64,000 nucleotides of DNA, from positions 1 to 64,000 of the forward strand of contig CAKOLN010000001.1 of NCBI GenBank assembly GCA_934096075.1, given 5' to 3'. The translations under genes were made by a program, and so were the position numbers. Shown here piece by piece: positions 52,958 to 60,333 of this stretch. This stretch comes from an uncultured Bacilli bacterium (GTDB taxonomy: Bacteria; Bacillota_I; Bacilli_A; RF39; UBA660). How positions within the stretch are numbered: the stretch's first letter is position 1; each line of letters begins with the position of its first letter. The notes under the pieces were generated by a model. The model ran no database searches, was not told where the DNA came from, and saw only the letters and a program-made list of their open reading frames with translations.

Positions 52958-53830
52958 ATGCAAATTAATACAGCATTAATAACTTGTTTTCTTAGATATT
53001 ATCATACTATGAATAGTAATATTAAAGTATATAATGATAAGTGTGCTAATGAACTTTTAACTGATGAGGAGATTACTAATATTAGTAATAGTTTAAAGAG
53101 TGGAATTAATTATTTTAATCCTAATTATAAAGGAGATAATCCTTTACTTTGGATAATAAACAATCAATTAGCACCTTCTGTATTGGCAAGAAGTAAATTT
53201 AATCAAATACATTTAGATAATGAAATTAGACTTGGTTTAAAACAATATCTTATACTTGCGAGTGGGTATGATACATCAGGATTTATGGTGAATGATAAAG
53301 TTAAAGTGTATGAGATAGATAAAGAAGAGATGATTAAAGATAAGATTAGAAGAGTAAGTTTAAGTAAGTTAGATAATAAAAATATTAATTATATTTCTAC
53401 TGATTTTAATAGTAATTGGATAGAGAGTTTACTTAATACTGATTATAATCCTAACGAAAAGACTTTTTGTTCTCTTTTAGGTATAAGTTATTATTTAGAT
53501 AAAGAAGTATTTAAAGAAACAATTAAGTTATTAAGTGATAATATGTGTGAAGGTAGTTCTATATTGTTTGATTATCCTAATGATTATGAAACTGATAAGG
53601 AAAGGATTAATCAAGAATTAGCTAGTAGTCTTAATGAAGAGATGAAGTCTATTTATTCATATAGTGATATGGAGAATATTGGAGAGTATTCTAATATGCT
53701 TATTTATGAACATATAGATTATAAGTATGTAAATGAGAATTATTTTAAAGATTATAATAGTTTAAATCCAGATAATAAGATAAAAGCACCAATAGGTATA
53801 AGTTATGTTTTATTAGTTAAAAAGAATTGA
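52958..53830 (+). CDS. Class I SAM-dependent methyltransferase, LCM/PPM1-like
   Basis: Methyltransferase of 290 aa in the leucine-carboxyl-methyltransferase family. The N-terminal TALITCFLRYYHT and ARSKFNQIHLDNEI are followed by the SAM motif LILASGYDTSGF (family LGAGLDTRAF), the acidic strand KVYEIDKEEM, and CSLLGISYYLDKEVF (family GVLxYL). Many bacterial members make small-molecule or polyketide methyl esters; the substrate here is unknown. ATG 52958 follows AGGAGGTTGA. An upstream in-frame extension lacks a site. Confidence 0.85.
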   Translation: MQINTALITCFLRYYHTMNSNIKVYNDKCANELLTDEEITNISNSLKSGINYFNPNYKGDNPLLWIINNQLAPSVLARSKFNQIHLDNEIRLGLKQYLILASGYDTSGFMVNDKVKVYEIDKEEMIKDKIRRVSLSKLDNKNINYISTDFNSNWIESLLNTDYNPNEKTFCSLLGISYYLDKEVFKETIKLLSDNMCEGSSILFDYPNDYETDKERINQELASSLNEEMKSIYSYSDMENIGEYSNMLIYEHIDYKYVNENYFKDYNSLNPDNKIKAPIGISYVLLVKKN

Positions 53831-53878
53831 TAATATTTGGTTAATTTGTTAAAATCTATATATAAGGTATGGTGAATT

Positions 53879-54784
53879 ATGAAGAAAAAGTATGTGTATA
53901 TTATAGGTGGTGTTTTAGTACTTATTTTGTTAATTTTAGGTGTATTGTTATTTAATAATAAACCTTCTAGTTTAATAGAAGAGGCAGCTAAAAATAGTGG
54001 TAAAGAAGTAACAGATTATAAGAAGTTTTTAGGTGGAGATGTGTTAAATGAAAATACTCATTTTAATGAATATACATTTATTAGTAACAATAAGGCTTAT
54101 ATATTTGATCCATCTAAATTAAAAAGTGGTGAATTAAGTTATAAGAAAGTGTATGATATTCCTAGTGAGTTGGAAATTCTTAATATAGGAATACCAATGG
54201 GTGCTGATATAACATTTATAACTAAAGATGATATAGAATATAAGTTAAATGATATAAATACAGATAATAAAGTAGAAGATAATTATGGTATGTTTAATAA
54301 GGCTAATTATAAACTTGATAAATTCTATGATTCATATTCCATGGGTGTATATAAGACTAAGTTTGATTACGATTTTGTATTTAATAATCATATGATTAAA
54401 GATAATGTTATATATAAATTAAGTGTTCCTTGGTATGATATTCTTGAAAAGAAAGATTATCCTTTTACTAAAGAGAAGATAAGTGGTAATTATGAAGGTG
54501 AAAAGATTCTTAATGTATATAATGATAGAATTATAAAGACTGATAAAGCTTTTTATGAAGTAGTAGATTATTATAAAGGTAATACTAGGACAAGTGGAAC
54601 TTTAAAAATGACTATGTTAAGTAAGTATTATGATGAAGTATTAACTTTTACTTATGAATATGTTGTACTTAAAGATTATACTTTAATACCTATAAAAGAT
54701 ACTTTTGTAAATCGTAATAAAAAATATGTAGAGTATTTTTATAAAGATTGTTTTGAAGAAGAAATAAAAGATTTTAATGAATAA
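53879..54784 (+). CDS. Membrane-anchored extracellular hypothetical protein
   Basis: Protein of 301 aa. One N-terminal membrane anchor (about residues 4-24, VYIIGGVLVLILLILGVLLF) and a Lys/Tyr/Asp-rich outside domain with strand repeats (KKVYDIPSELEILNI, KILNVYNDRIIKTDKA), a probable beta-propeller-like fold, similar in layout to the 10705-11757 product. One Cys near the end. GGTGAATT precedes the ATG. Its own terminator follows. The function is unknown. Confidence 0.6.
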   Translation: MKKKYVYIIGGVLVLILLILGVLLFNNKPSSLIEEAAKNSGKEVTDYKKFLGGDVLNENTHFNEYTFISNNKAYIFDPSKLKSGELSYKKVYDIPSELEILNIGIPMGADITFITKDDIEYKLNDINTDNKVEDNYGMFNKANYKLDKFYDSYSMGVYKTKFDYDFVFNNHMIKDNVIYKLSVPWYDILEKKDYPFTKEKISGNYEGEKILNVYNDRIIKTDKAFYEVVDYYKGNTRTSGTLKMTMLSKYYDEVLTFTYEYVVLKDYTLIPIKDTFVNRNKKYVEYFYKDCFEEEIKDFNE

Positions 54785-54786
54785 TT

Positions 54787-54814
54787 AGTTCAATAGATTA
54801 CTATTGGACTTTTT
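54787..54814 (+). terminator. Terminator of the anchored-protein gene
   Basis: AGTTCAATAG / CTATTGGACT stem with loop ATTA (one G-T pair) and a T5 tail. Confidence 0.7.
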
Positions 54815-54866
54815 GTCACTTAGTAGTCCTTTAAATTTTGTATAATGGACTCGTTAGGAGGAAAAT

Positions 54867-55004
54867 ATGGAAATATTAAGAGTAGAGAATTTAACTAAGA
54901 TATATGGGGAAAAGAGTACTAAAGTAGTTGCTTTAGATAAAGTATCTTTTAATGTAGAAAAATGAGAATTTGTGGCAGTAGTAGGTGTTATTGGCAAATT
55001 TTGA
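54867..55004 (+). pseudogene. ABC transporter ATP-binding protein remnant (MacB/LolD-like)
   Basis: The first 49 or so codons of an ABC ATPase. AGGAGG, then MEILRVENLTKIYGE...VVALDKVSFNVEK; a TGA (54963-54965) stands where a Gly is expected, followed by EFVAVVG. The next residues should be the Walker A motif, but the frame turns into VIGKF and stops. Everything downstream is lost, and a terminator follows at 55013. A TATAAT sits near 54840, so the region may still be transcribed. A deletion has evidently joined this stub to the accessory region. Confidence 0.8.
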
Positions 55005-55012
55005 AATAAATA

Positions 55013-55037
55013 AACGTCGATTAATTTGACGTTTTTT
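55013..55037 (+). terminator. Terminator after the ABC remnant
   Basis: AACGTC / GACGTT stem with loop GATTAATTT and a T6 tail. Confidence 0.65.
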
Positions 55038-55074
55038 ATATGAAACTATAAAAATTGAAATAGTTTCATTGAAT

Positions 55075-55351
55075 TTAATTTAATAACCAATTTAAAGATT
55101 TATTTGTGATTTTTGCAATCTCTATTAAAAATAGTGTTGAAACTGTTGATTTTCTTGATTCATATGCACTTATAACAGAGTGTGTTGTATTTAATTTCGA
55201 AGCAAGTTTTTCTTGAGTATAGTTAATCGATTTTCTTGCTTCTTTTATTTTATTACCCAAATTAACTTTGTCAATTTCAGTTTTCTCAAATTTAATGTAT
55301 TTCTCATTTGATAAATCTACTAAATAGTCAATATTTATATTATATTCATTT
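55075..55351 (-). pseudogene. Decapitated tandem-HTH (Xre) regulator
   Basis: Open minus-strand frame without a credible start. It reads NEYNINIDYLVDLSNEKY, which is the usual end of a first Xre domain, a short linker, then a complete second Xre domain from LGNKIKEARKSINYTQEKLA through HSVISAYESRK to NKSLNWLLN. The first helix-turn-helix is missing exactly where the 48-bp repeat (55352-55399) begins, so an event at that repeat replaced the 5' end. Initiation at TTG 55260 would give a single-domain 61-aa protein, but no ribosome site is seen there. Confidence 0.6.
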
Positions 55352-55399
55352 GAAATTTTATTTTGCTTCCAACTGTTGTATATGCATTAGAAAATGTTG
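55352..55399 (-). repeat. 48-bp inverted repeat, left copy
   Basis: Exact reverse complement of 59168-59215. One frame of the repeat reads TFSNAYTTVGSKIKF in both copies, with different residues on each side, so it may be the tail of a lost gene or the end of a mobile or invertible segment. The copies face each other and enclose 3.8 kb. Confidence 0.85.
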
Positions 55400-55492
55400 G
55401 ATGTTTAAATTTAGTTTCAAAATATGTTGAAATTATGGTATAATTATATATGAAGTGACAGATAAATAGTAATTTGAAATGGTGTTGAAAGT

Positions 55493-55960
55493 ATGGAAAT
55501 AATTAAATTAGAAGAAAGCAATAATCTTTTTTTTGATAAAATATGTGATTGGTATTATAATTGGTTAGGAATAAAAAATAATGAAAGTATTGAAGAAATA
55601 AAATGTACTTTTGAACATTCATTATGTAAAAATAAGTTGCCACAAACTTTTGTTGCTTTAATTGATGGAGAACCGGCAGGTATGTATCAATTATCTATGT
55701 CAGATGACTTGAACAGCAGACCAGACCTTTATCCTTGGCTTATAAATGTGTATGTTGATGAAAAATTCCGAGGAAGAAATGTGGCAAGAGAACTAATGAA
55801 TATAGTAAAAGAAAACGCGAAAGAATTAGGATTAACAGAACTATATTTATATACTAAGCATATTGGGTTATATGAAAAGTTTGGATGGAAATTTATTGAA
55901 GAAGTAAAAACTTTTAAAGATGACTCTCCAGTAGAAAGACTTTATAAGTTAGAAATATAA
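55493..55960 (+). CDS. GNAT-family N-acetyltransferase
   Basis: Acetyltransferase of 155 aa. The fold is visible as FVALIDGEPAGMYQLSM, LYPWLINVYVDEKFRGRNVA (motif A; the acetyl-CoA pyrophosphate loop is RGRNVA), LYLYTKHIGLYEKFGWK (motif B) and a C-terminal strand with PVERLYKL. The substrate is unknown; small-molecule or drug acetylation is usual for such stand-alone enzymes. TATAAT lies near 55448. It lies inside the 48-bp inverted repeats. Confidence 0.9.
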   Translation: MEIIKLEESNNLFFDKICDWYYNWLGIKNNESIEEIKCTFEHSLCKNKLPQTFVALIDGEPAGMYQLSMSDDLNSRPDLYPWLINVYVDEKFRGRNVARELMNIVKENAKELGLTELYLYTKHIGLYEKFGWKFIEEVKTFKDDSPVERLYKLEI

Positions 55961-55997
55961 AAATTTTCCAAATTACAATTTATGGAGTTGATAATAA

Positions 55998-56243
55998 ATG
56001 AATAAAGAAATATTATTATCTAATATAGGTAAAATTCATACTACCAAAATGGGTATTGATAGAATTAAGAGAAATCTTAAATTAGATACTAATGATGTAG
56101 TTAATTATTGTAAAAATAAAGTATTAGATAAAGATTGTAATATATATAAACAAGGCAAGAACTGGTATTGTGAAATTGATAATATAAAGATAACTATTAA
56201 CTCATATAGTTATACAATTATTACAGCACATATTATTAAATAA
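55998..56243 (+). CDS. DUF3781 family protein
   Basis: Protein of 81 aa matching DUF3781 over its whole length: IGKIHTTKMGIDRIKRNLKL, DVVNYCKNKVLD, KQGKNWYCEID and INSYSYTIITAHIIK. It is a small cytoplasmic protein often found in mobile or resistance-associated contexts in Firmicutes. The biochemical role is unknown. It sits between the GNAT and MerR-type genes. Confidence 0.88.
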   Translation: MNKEILLSNIGKIHTTKMGIDRIKRNLKLDTNDVVNYCKNKVLDKDCNIYKQGKNWYCEIDNIKITINSYSYTIITAHIIK

Positions 56244-56282
56244 ATTAGAATTTAATGATTTAAAAAAATTCATTAAAAGATA

Positions 56283-56313
56283 TTGACTCTCCCCTTAGAG
56301 TAGGTTGTATAAA
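56283..56313 (+). promoter_or_regulatory. MerR-type promoter with 19-bp spacer
   Basis: TTGACT, 19-nt spacer, TATAAA. The spacer holds ACTCT-CCCCTT-AGAGT, an inverted repeat placed as in MerR-activated promoters (TipA/Mta type). The regulator encoded 20 nt downstream would activate its own promoter on ligand binding. Confidence 0.75.
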
Positions 56314-56332
56314 TAATTTGAGGAGGCAAGAT

Positions 56333-57130
56333 ATGTATAAAATAGGAGATTTTTCTAAAATGTCTAAAACCACCATAAAGGCATTAAGATACTATGAAAA
56401 AGAAGGATTATTAAAACCTGCTTTTATAGACCAAGATACGAGTTATAGGTATTATGAAAGTAGTCAGTTAGTTGATATTTCAAAGATAATATCCTTAAGG
56501 CAAATAGGTTTATCAATTAAAGACATTAAAAAGGTTTTAGATGGACAAGATATGTCGTTAATTCTTAATAAAAGAAAAAATGAAATTGAGAAAAATATTG
56601 CTAATTTTAATATTGAGCTTTCTAAAATAAATTATTTATTGGAGGAAAACAATATGAAAAATGAGATTTTTATCAAAGACATTCCAAGTTACATTATTTA
56701 TTATCGTGATGGAATGGTAGAGGATTTTAGTAAAATTACAGAATTTGTTTTACAAGCAGGAACAGAATGTGCAAAAGCAAATCCAAACTTAAAGTGCATA
56801 AACCCAGATTATTGTTATATCAGTTATTTAGATGGAGAATACAAAGAAAAAGATATTAAGATTAGATATGCACAAGCAGTTGAAAAATTAGGCAATGAAA
56901 CTGATAAAGTTAAGTTTATGAAATCAAATCCTATTACAGCAGTATGTATTTATCACAAAGGAGCTTATAATAATTTAAGAGATTCTTATAATATTATTTT
57001 AAAATACATTGAAGATAATGGATATGAGATAATAGATAATGCGAGAGAATGTTATATTGATGGATGTTGGAATAAAGAAAATGAAGAAGATTATTTAACA
57101 GAGATTCAATTTCCTGTTAAGAAAAGATAA
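56333..57130 (+). CDS. MerR-family regulator with GyrI-like effector domain
   Basis: Regulator of 265 aa. An N-terminal MerR winged helix (YKIGDFSKMSKTTIKALRYY, DTSYRYYESSQL, about residues 2-70), a coiled-coil dimer helix (about 75-115), then a GyrI/SOUL-like effector domain (about 120-265), with YIIYYRDGMVEDF, AVCIYHKGAYNNLRDSYN and an ending with ECYIDGCWNKENEEDYLTEI matching multidrug-binding BmrR/GyrI-type pockets. ATG 56333 follows AGGAGG. The target is its own promoter and perhaps the neighbouring GNAT. Confidence 0.9.
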   Translation: MYKIGDFSKMSKTTIKALRYYEKEGLLKPAFIDQDTSYRYYESSQLVDISKIISLRQIGLSIKDIKKVLDGQDMSLILNKRKNEIEKNIANFNIELSKINYLLEENNMKNEIFIKDIPSYIIYYRDGMVEDFSKITEFVLQAGTECAKANPNLKCINPDYCYISYLDGEYKEKDIKIRYAQAVEKLGNETDKVKFMKSNPITAVCIYHKGAYNNLRDSYNIILKYIEDNGYEIIDNARECYIDGCWNKENEEDYLTEIQFPVKKR

Positions 57131-57213
57131 ATACAAATTACAATTTATCAGTGAGATTAGTTTGAAATAAACTAGTCTTTTCTTATGAATAAAAATATAT
57201 ATTTGATGTCTAG

Positions 57214-57270
57214 GGTAGAAAATATTTCCATCTAAGGTAGAAGATATTTCCATCCACGATGGAAGTTTTG
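57214..57270 (+). repeat. 22-nt tandem repeat and hairpin
   Basis: GGTAGAAAATATTTCCATCTAA (57214-57235) is repeated with three mismatches at 57236-57257, and the second copy runs into TTCCATC-CAC-GATGGAA, a 7-bp hairpin followed by GTTTTG. It could end transcription of the MerR gene. The repeat's purpose is unknown. Confidence 0.5.
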
Positions 57271-57341
57271 TCTAATATAATATAAAGAATTAATATAACA
57301 AGAATATAAATAATAATTTAAATTTAAAAAGTAAATTAAAC

Positions 57342-57394
57342 AAAAAAAATCAAAGCTTAGATGAACTAGATTATTCATTAGACTTTGATTTTTT
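57342..57394 (-). terminator. Terminator of the minus-strand surface-protein gene
   Basis: AATCAAAG (57348-57355) pairs with CTTTGATT (57383-57390), with further pairing inside. The minus-strand copy ends in a T8 run. It has a weaker T tail on the plus strand too. Confidence 0.6.
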
Positions 57395-57413
57395 ACATTA
57401 GTTTTTAAAATTT

Positions 57414-58595
57414 TTATTTTTTCTTAGCATCTACAACTGATGTCTTAGTACATTTTTTATTTTCCAATGTCCATCCGTCTTCGCAACTAAATACTTTCTT
57501 TATTTGTAAATCACACATACCACTTGAGTTTAATGTTCCTGAAGGACAATATTTAACCTTATTAGCATCAAATGAAGCAAAATAACAATAGCCATTATAA
57601 TATACTCTACCATGACTTGAACAATAAAATTTATTTGATACAGCATAATCTTTTCTATAATAACAATTATTTGTTGTTGAATCAAGAACAGCTTCACTTG
57701 CTTTGTATTCATCTGTGTCTTGGCATCTGTATTCTTCTTCTGGATCTATTTCAGTTGTACAATAATCATAATCCCATGCTCCTGCACTAAAACCTTGTGG
57801 ACATCTACCAGTTGCATTTTTAGTTTCAGTTTTAGTACATTTAGTTCCCTTTAAAACATAGCCACTTTCACAATAATAAGACACTGTATTTTTATTATCT
57901 GTTTGTGTTTGCTCTTTAGTTGTATTTTTATTATTTGTTTGTGTTTGTTCTTTAGTTGTATTTTTATTATTTGTTTGTGTTTGTTCTTTAGTTGTATTTT
58001 TATTATCTGTTTGTGTTTGTTCTTTAGTTGTATTTTTATTTTCTTCTATTTTTTCCCATTTTGCATATAGAGTTGTATCTTCGCTTAATAGAGCATCGTT
58101 ATAAATTGGTGTTCCATTTTTATCTTCCCATCCGACAAACTTATAACCTGCTTTACTTGGCTCAGTTGGAAGTTTTAATTTAACGTTTTCATGAATAACA
58201 ATGTCTTTAACCTCACTTCCTCCTTTTGAATCAAATTTAATAGTAATTGTTTTTACATCATCATTAAAAACTGCTTTTAATTTAACATTTCTATTAATTT
58301 TAGTTTTAAAATCAAATGGTTTTTCTGCTAAAATGTCTTTTCCATCTTTAACATCAACAATTTCATACCAATCAACAAATGATTCTCCTAAATCTTCCTT
58401 ACCTTTAATATTACTTGAATTTAGTATTTTATTATGTTTAACATATACTACCTGAACATCTGAACCATTATCTAGATAAAAACTTACCTCATACTTACGA
58501 TTCAAAAAAAATACTAAAAAAATAATTATTGCAAGTAATATAAAACCTCCTATTATTTCAAAAATAATCCTTCTTTTTTTGTCGTTTTTAGACAT
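57414..58595 (-). CDS. Anchored repeat-bearing surface protein with InlB-type repeat
   Basis: Protein of 393 aa. A cytoplasmic basic start (MSKNDKKRR) and a membrane segment (about 11-31) lead to an extracellular part. It has a beta domain with an InlB B-repeat/Flg_new-like module (DSKGGSEVKDIVIHENVKL, AGYKFVGWEDKNG, TTLYAKWEK; about 115-182), four 12-residue repeats NKNTTKEQTQT(D/N) (186-233), and a Cys-rich tail (about 240-390) with recurring YxCxxGYVLKGTKC- and C-PSGT-like units. InlB-type repeats bind host or cell-wall partners in other bacteria. TAAGGAGG precedes the ATG. The gene lies inside the inverted repeats, read opposite to its neighbours. Confidence 0.8.
   Translation of the reverse strand: MSKNDKKRRIIFEIIGGFILLAIIIFLVFFLNRKYEVSFYLDNGSDVQVVYVKHNKILNSSNIKGKEDLGESFVDWYEIVDVKDGKDILAEKPFDFKTKINRNVKLKAVFNDDVKTITIKFDSKGGSEVKDIVIHENVKLKLPTEPSKAGYKFVGWEDKNGTPIYNDALLSEDTTLYAKWEKIEENKNTTKEQTQTDNKNTTKEQTQTNNKNTTKEQTQTNNKNTTKEQTQTDNKNTVSYYCESGYVLKGTKCTKTETKNATGRCPQGFSAGAWDYDYCTTEIDPEEEYRCQDTDEYKASEAVLDSTTNNCYYRKDYAVSNKFYCSSHGRVYYNGYCYFASFDANKVKYCPSGTLNSSGMCDLQIKKVFSCEDGWTLENKKCTKTSVVDAKKK
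57897..58040 (-). repeat. Four 36-nt tandem repeats in the surface-protein gene
   Basis: Codes NKNTTKEQTQT(D/N) four times (residues 186-233). Units are nearly identical in DNA, differing at the last codon, so copy number could change by slippage. It is a Thr/Asn/Gln-rich stalk. Confidence 0.85.
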
Positions 58596-59167
58596 AATCG
58601 TTCCTCCTTAAATATATTATACTAGAAAATTATTAATTTTAAAACATTTTTGTTAATTAAATTATAATTGTTTCAATTCTTATTCTTTTAGATAGACTAA
58701 GATGTATTTATAAATATTACTTGTATTCACAAAACAATATCTTCTTCATATCAAGCAAAATATCAATATTATAATATGAAATAATTATAATAATAATTAA
58801 TATGTTTAAGTTTGATAGAAAAAGGATGAAAGACAAAATTGTATTGTATAAATATATTGAATTGTTTAATTTACTTTTTCAATTAAACATATTTATAATT
58901 TTTTCACCATCTGTATCATACCAAGATTTACTTAATACTTTTTTCTTTATTAGAAATATTAAATATTTGTTTCAACCTTTTTTGAAATTTCAACCAGGAT
59001 ATCTAATCCCATGTAATATTTTTATCATTTGAACTAACGTCGTTTTACAACAATTATCTAATATCTAATCCTTGAAAAATTACTAACATAGTATATCATT
59101 TCCTATATATAATTATACAGCAAATTAAACGAATTTTATCACTATTTTGCTACATCTAAGACTTATG
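58596..59167. other. Long non-coding or degenerate stretch before the right repeat
   Basis: The stretch is extremely AT-rich and holds no convincing gene. A 76-codon frame (58802-59032) has no good ribosome site and biased Phe/Ile/Leu content, so it is probably spurious or a relic. A frame ending EFYHYFATSKTYATFSNAY overlaps the 48-bp repeat and stops at about 59227; it has no start, so it looks like the C-terminal relic of a lost gene. Confidence 0.45.
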
Positions 59168-59215
59168 CAACATTTTCTAATGCATATACAACAGTTGGAA
59201 GCAAAATAAAATTTC
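59168..59215 (+). repeat. 48-bp inverted repeat, right copy
   Basis: Exact copy, in opposite orientation, of 55352-55399. Here the frame TFSNAYTTVGSKIKF continues to RKSFN and stop, so this copy may keep the natural end of the parent gene. No integrase or transposase is nearby. Confidence 0.85.
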
Positions 59216-59220
59216 GCAAG

Positions 59221-59415
59221 TCATTTAATTAAAAATAACAAATCAAAAGTATGGTAGAGTTCTTCCATATTTTTAACTCGATTTTGCAAATGTAAAATAA
59301 AAAAACTTGCGACACCATAATAGGTTCGTAAGTTGTATTCAAATGGAGTCTTAACTATACACGTATGCGCAAAATTATACTCCCAAGATTGATTAAATCT
59401 CTCTGATAAATTCAT
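59221..59415 (-). CDS. Possible small protein, 64 aa
   Basis: Minus-strand frame ATG 59415 to stop 59221 with composition richer in Cys, His and GC than its surroundings (MNLSERFNQSWEYNFAHTCI). No ribosome site is obvious and no family is recognised. It may be real, or a relic of the element that left the 48-bp repeat next to it. Confidence 0.25.
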   Translation of the reverse strand: MNLSERFNQSWEYNFAHTCIVKTPFEYNLRTYYGVASFFILHLQNRVKNMEELYHTFDLLFLIK

Positions 59416-59512
59416 TATATATAATATAAAAAAAATATTTCAATAGAAGTATCGCTAATTTTGTGGTTTTATAGTATAATATTTAACAATTATTACTATT
59501 AGGGGGAATATT

Positions 59513-60316
59513 ATGACAGAGGAAACTTTAGAAATTACAAAAGAGGTTGCAAAGGTAGTTGCAAAAGATGCTTATAATGACGGTATTAAAGGTGCAGTAG
59601 TACAAACTGGAAAAATAATTGAATCTGTAGTAGGATTATTTAACAATGTTGTTTTTTATCCGGTAAAAAAGGCTAATGCACTCTTTAAGTATAAATTAGA
59701 AGATTTTAAAAATGAATTGGAACAAAAACTGAGTTCTATACCAGAAGAAAAAATAGTAGAACCAGATTTAATGATTGCAGGGCCAGCGCTTGAATCATTA
59801 AAATATACTTATGACAAAGATGAACTAAGAAATATGTATTTGAACTTACTAACTTCATCAATGAATAAAGATATAAAAGATAAAGCACATCCTAGTTATG
59901 TTGAAATAATAAGACAATTAACACCATTGGATGCAAAAGTTTTTAAAAGATTACAAGATTTAGGACAAGTTGCCTGTGCACATGCAATATTAAAAATAGA
60001 TAATAGTAATAAAGTTTATAGTAGCGCTTATCCAAATTATATAGTCATGGAATTGTTAGATTTGGGTGATGAATTTCAATTATCTACATCTATTTCTAAT
60101 TTGATAAGATTAGGATTAATACATCACGAAGATAATAGAATTAAAGGTTTTGACTATAATTGTTTTAAAACAGTTAATATTATAGTAAATAATAAAATAG
60201 TACTTGATAATATGAATCGTGCTGAAGGTAATGGAATAACAACTAGTATTGATATTCAAGGTCAAGTAATTATGCAGAATGATTTTGGCAGAAGTTTTGC
60301 TGATACTTGTTTATAA
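59513..60316 (+). CDS. DUF4393 (Abi-alpha) family protein
   Basis: Protein of 267 aa in the DUF4393/Abi_alpha family: EEVAKVVAKDAYNDGIKGAV-like N-terminus, VVFYPVKKANALFKYKLEDF, EPDLMIAGPALESLKYTYDK and LRNMYLNLLTSSMNKD, then HPSYVEIIRQLTPLDAKVFK. It may be peripheral to the membrane (a hydrophobic stretch near 45-57). The family name links it to abortive infection, although direct evidence is thin. AGGGGGAA precedes the ATG, and TATAAT lies near 59476. The HD-domain gene follows after 17 bp, a likely two-gene operon. Confidence 0.85.
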   Translation: MTEETLEITKEVAKVVAKDAYNDGIKGAVVQTGKIIESVVGLFNNVVFYPVKKANALFKYKLEDFKNELEQKLSSIPEEKIVEPDLMIAGPALESLKYTYDKDELRNMYLNLLTSSMNKDIKDKAHPSYVEIIRQLTPLDAKVFKRLQDLGQVACAHAILKIDNSNKVYSSAYPNYIVMELLDLGDEFQLSTSISNLIRLGLIHHEDNRIKGFDYNCFKTVNIIVNNKIVLDNMNRAEGNGITTSIDIQGQVIMQNDFGRSFADTCL

Positions 60317-60333
60317 TATAAGGATGTGAAAAA

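Noticed and set aside
54963..54965. In-frame TGA at a glycine position, suggesting code 25 or code 4
   Set aside because: TGA is the normal stop of several intact genes here (RloB-like gene, fmt), and the frame ends 12 codons later without Walker A, so this is gene decay and not recoding.
57214..57257. 22-nt tandem units as a degenerate CRISPR
   Set aside because: Only two units, no spacers, and they end in a hairpin; better read as a terminator or switch.
57897..58040. Regular 36-nt repeats resembling a CRISPR array
   Set aside because: The repeats are contiguous without spacers, in frame, and encode a 12-residue protein repeat; no cas genes are present.
58802..59032. 76-codon frame in the gap before the right repeat
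   Set aside because: No ribosome site, very AT-rich Phe/Ile/Leu composition, no recognisable motif; probably chance.
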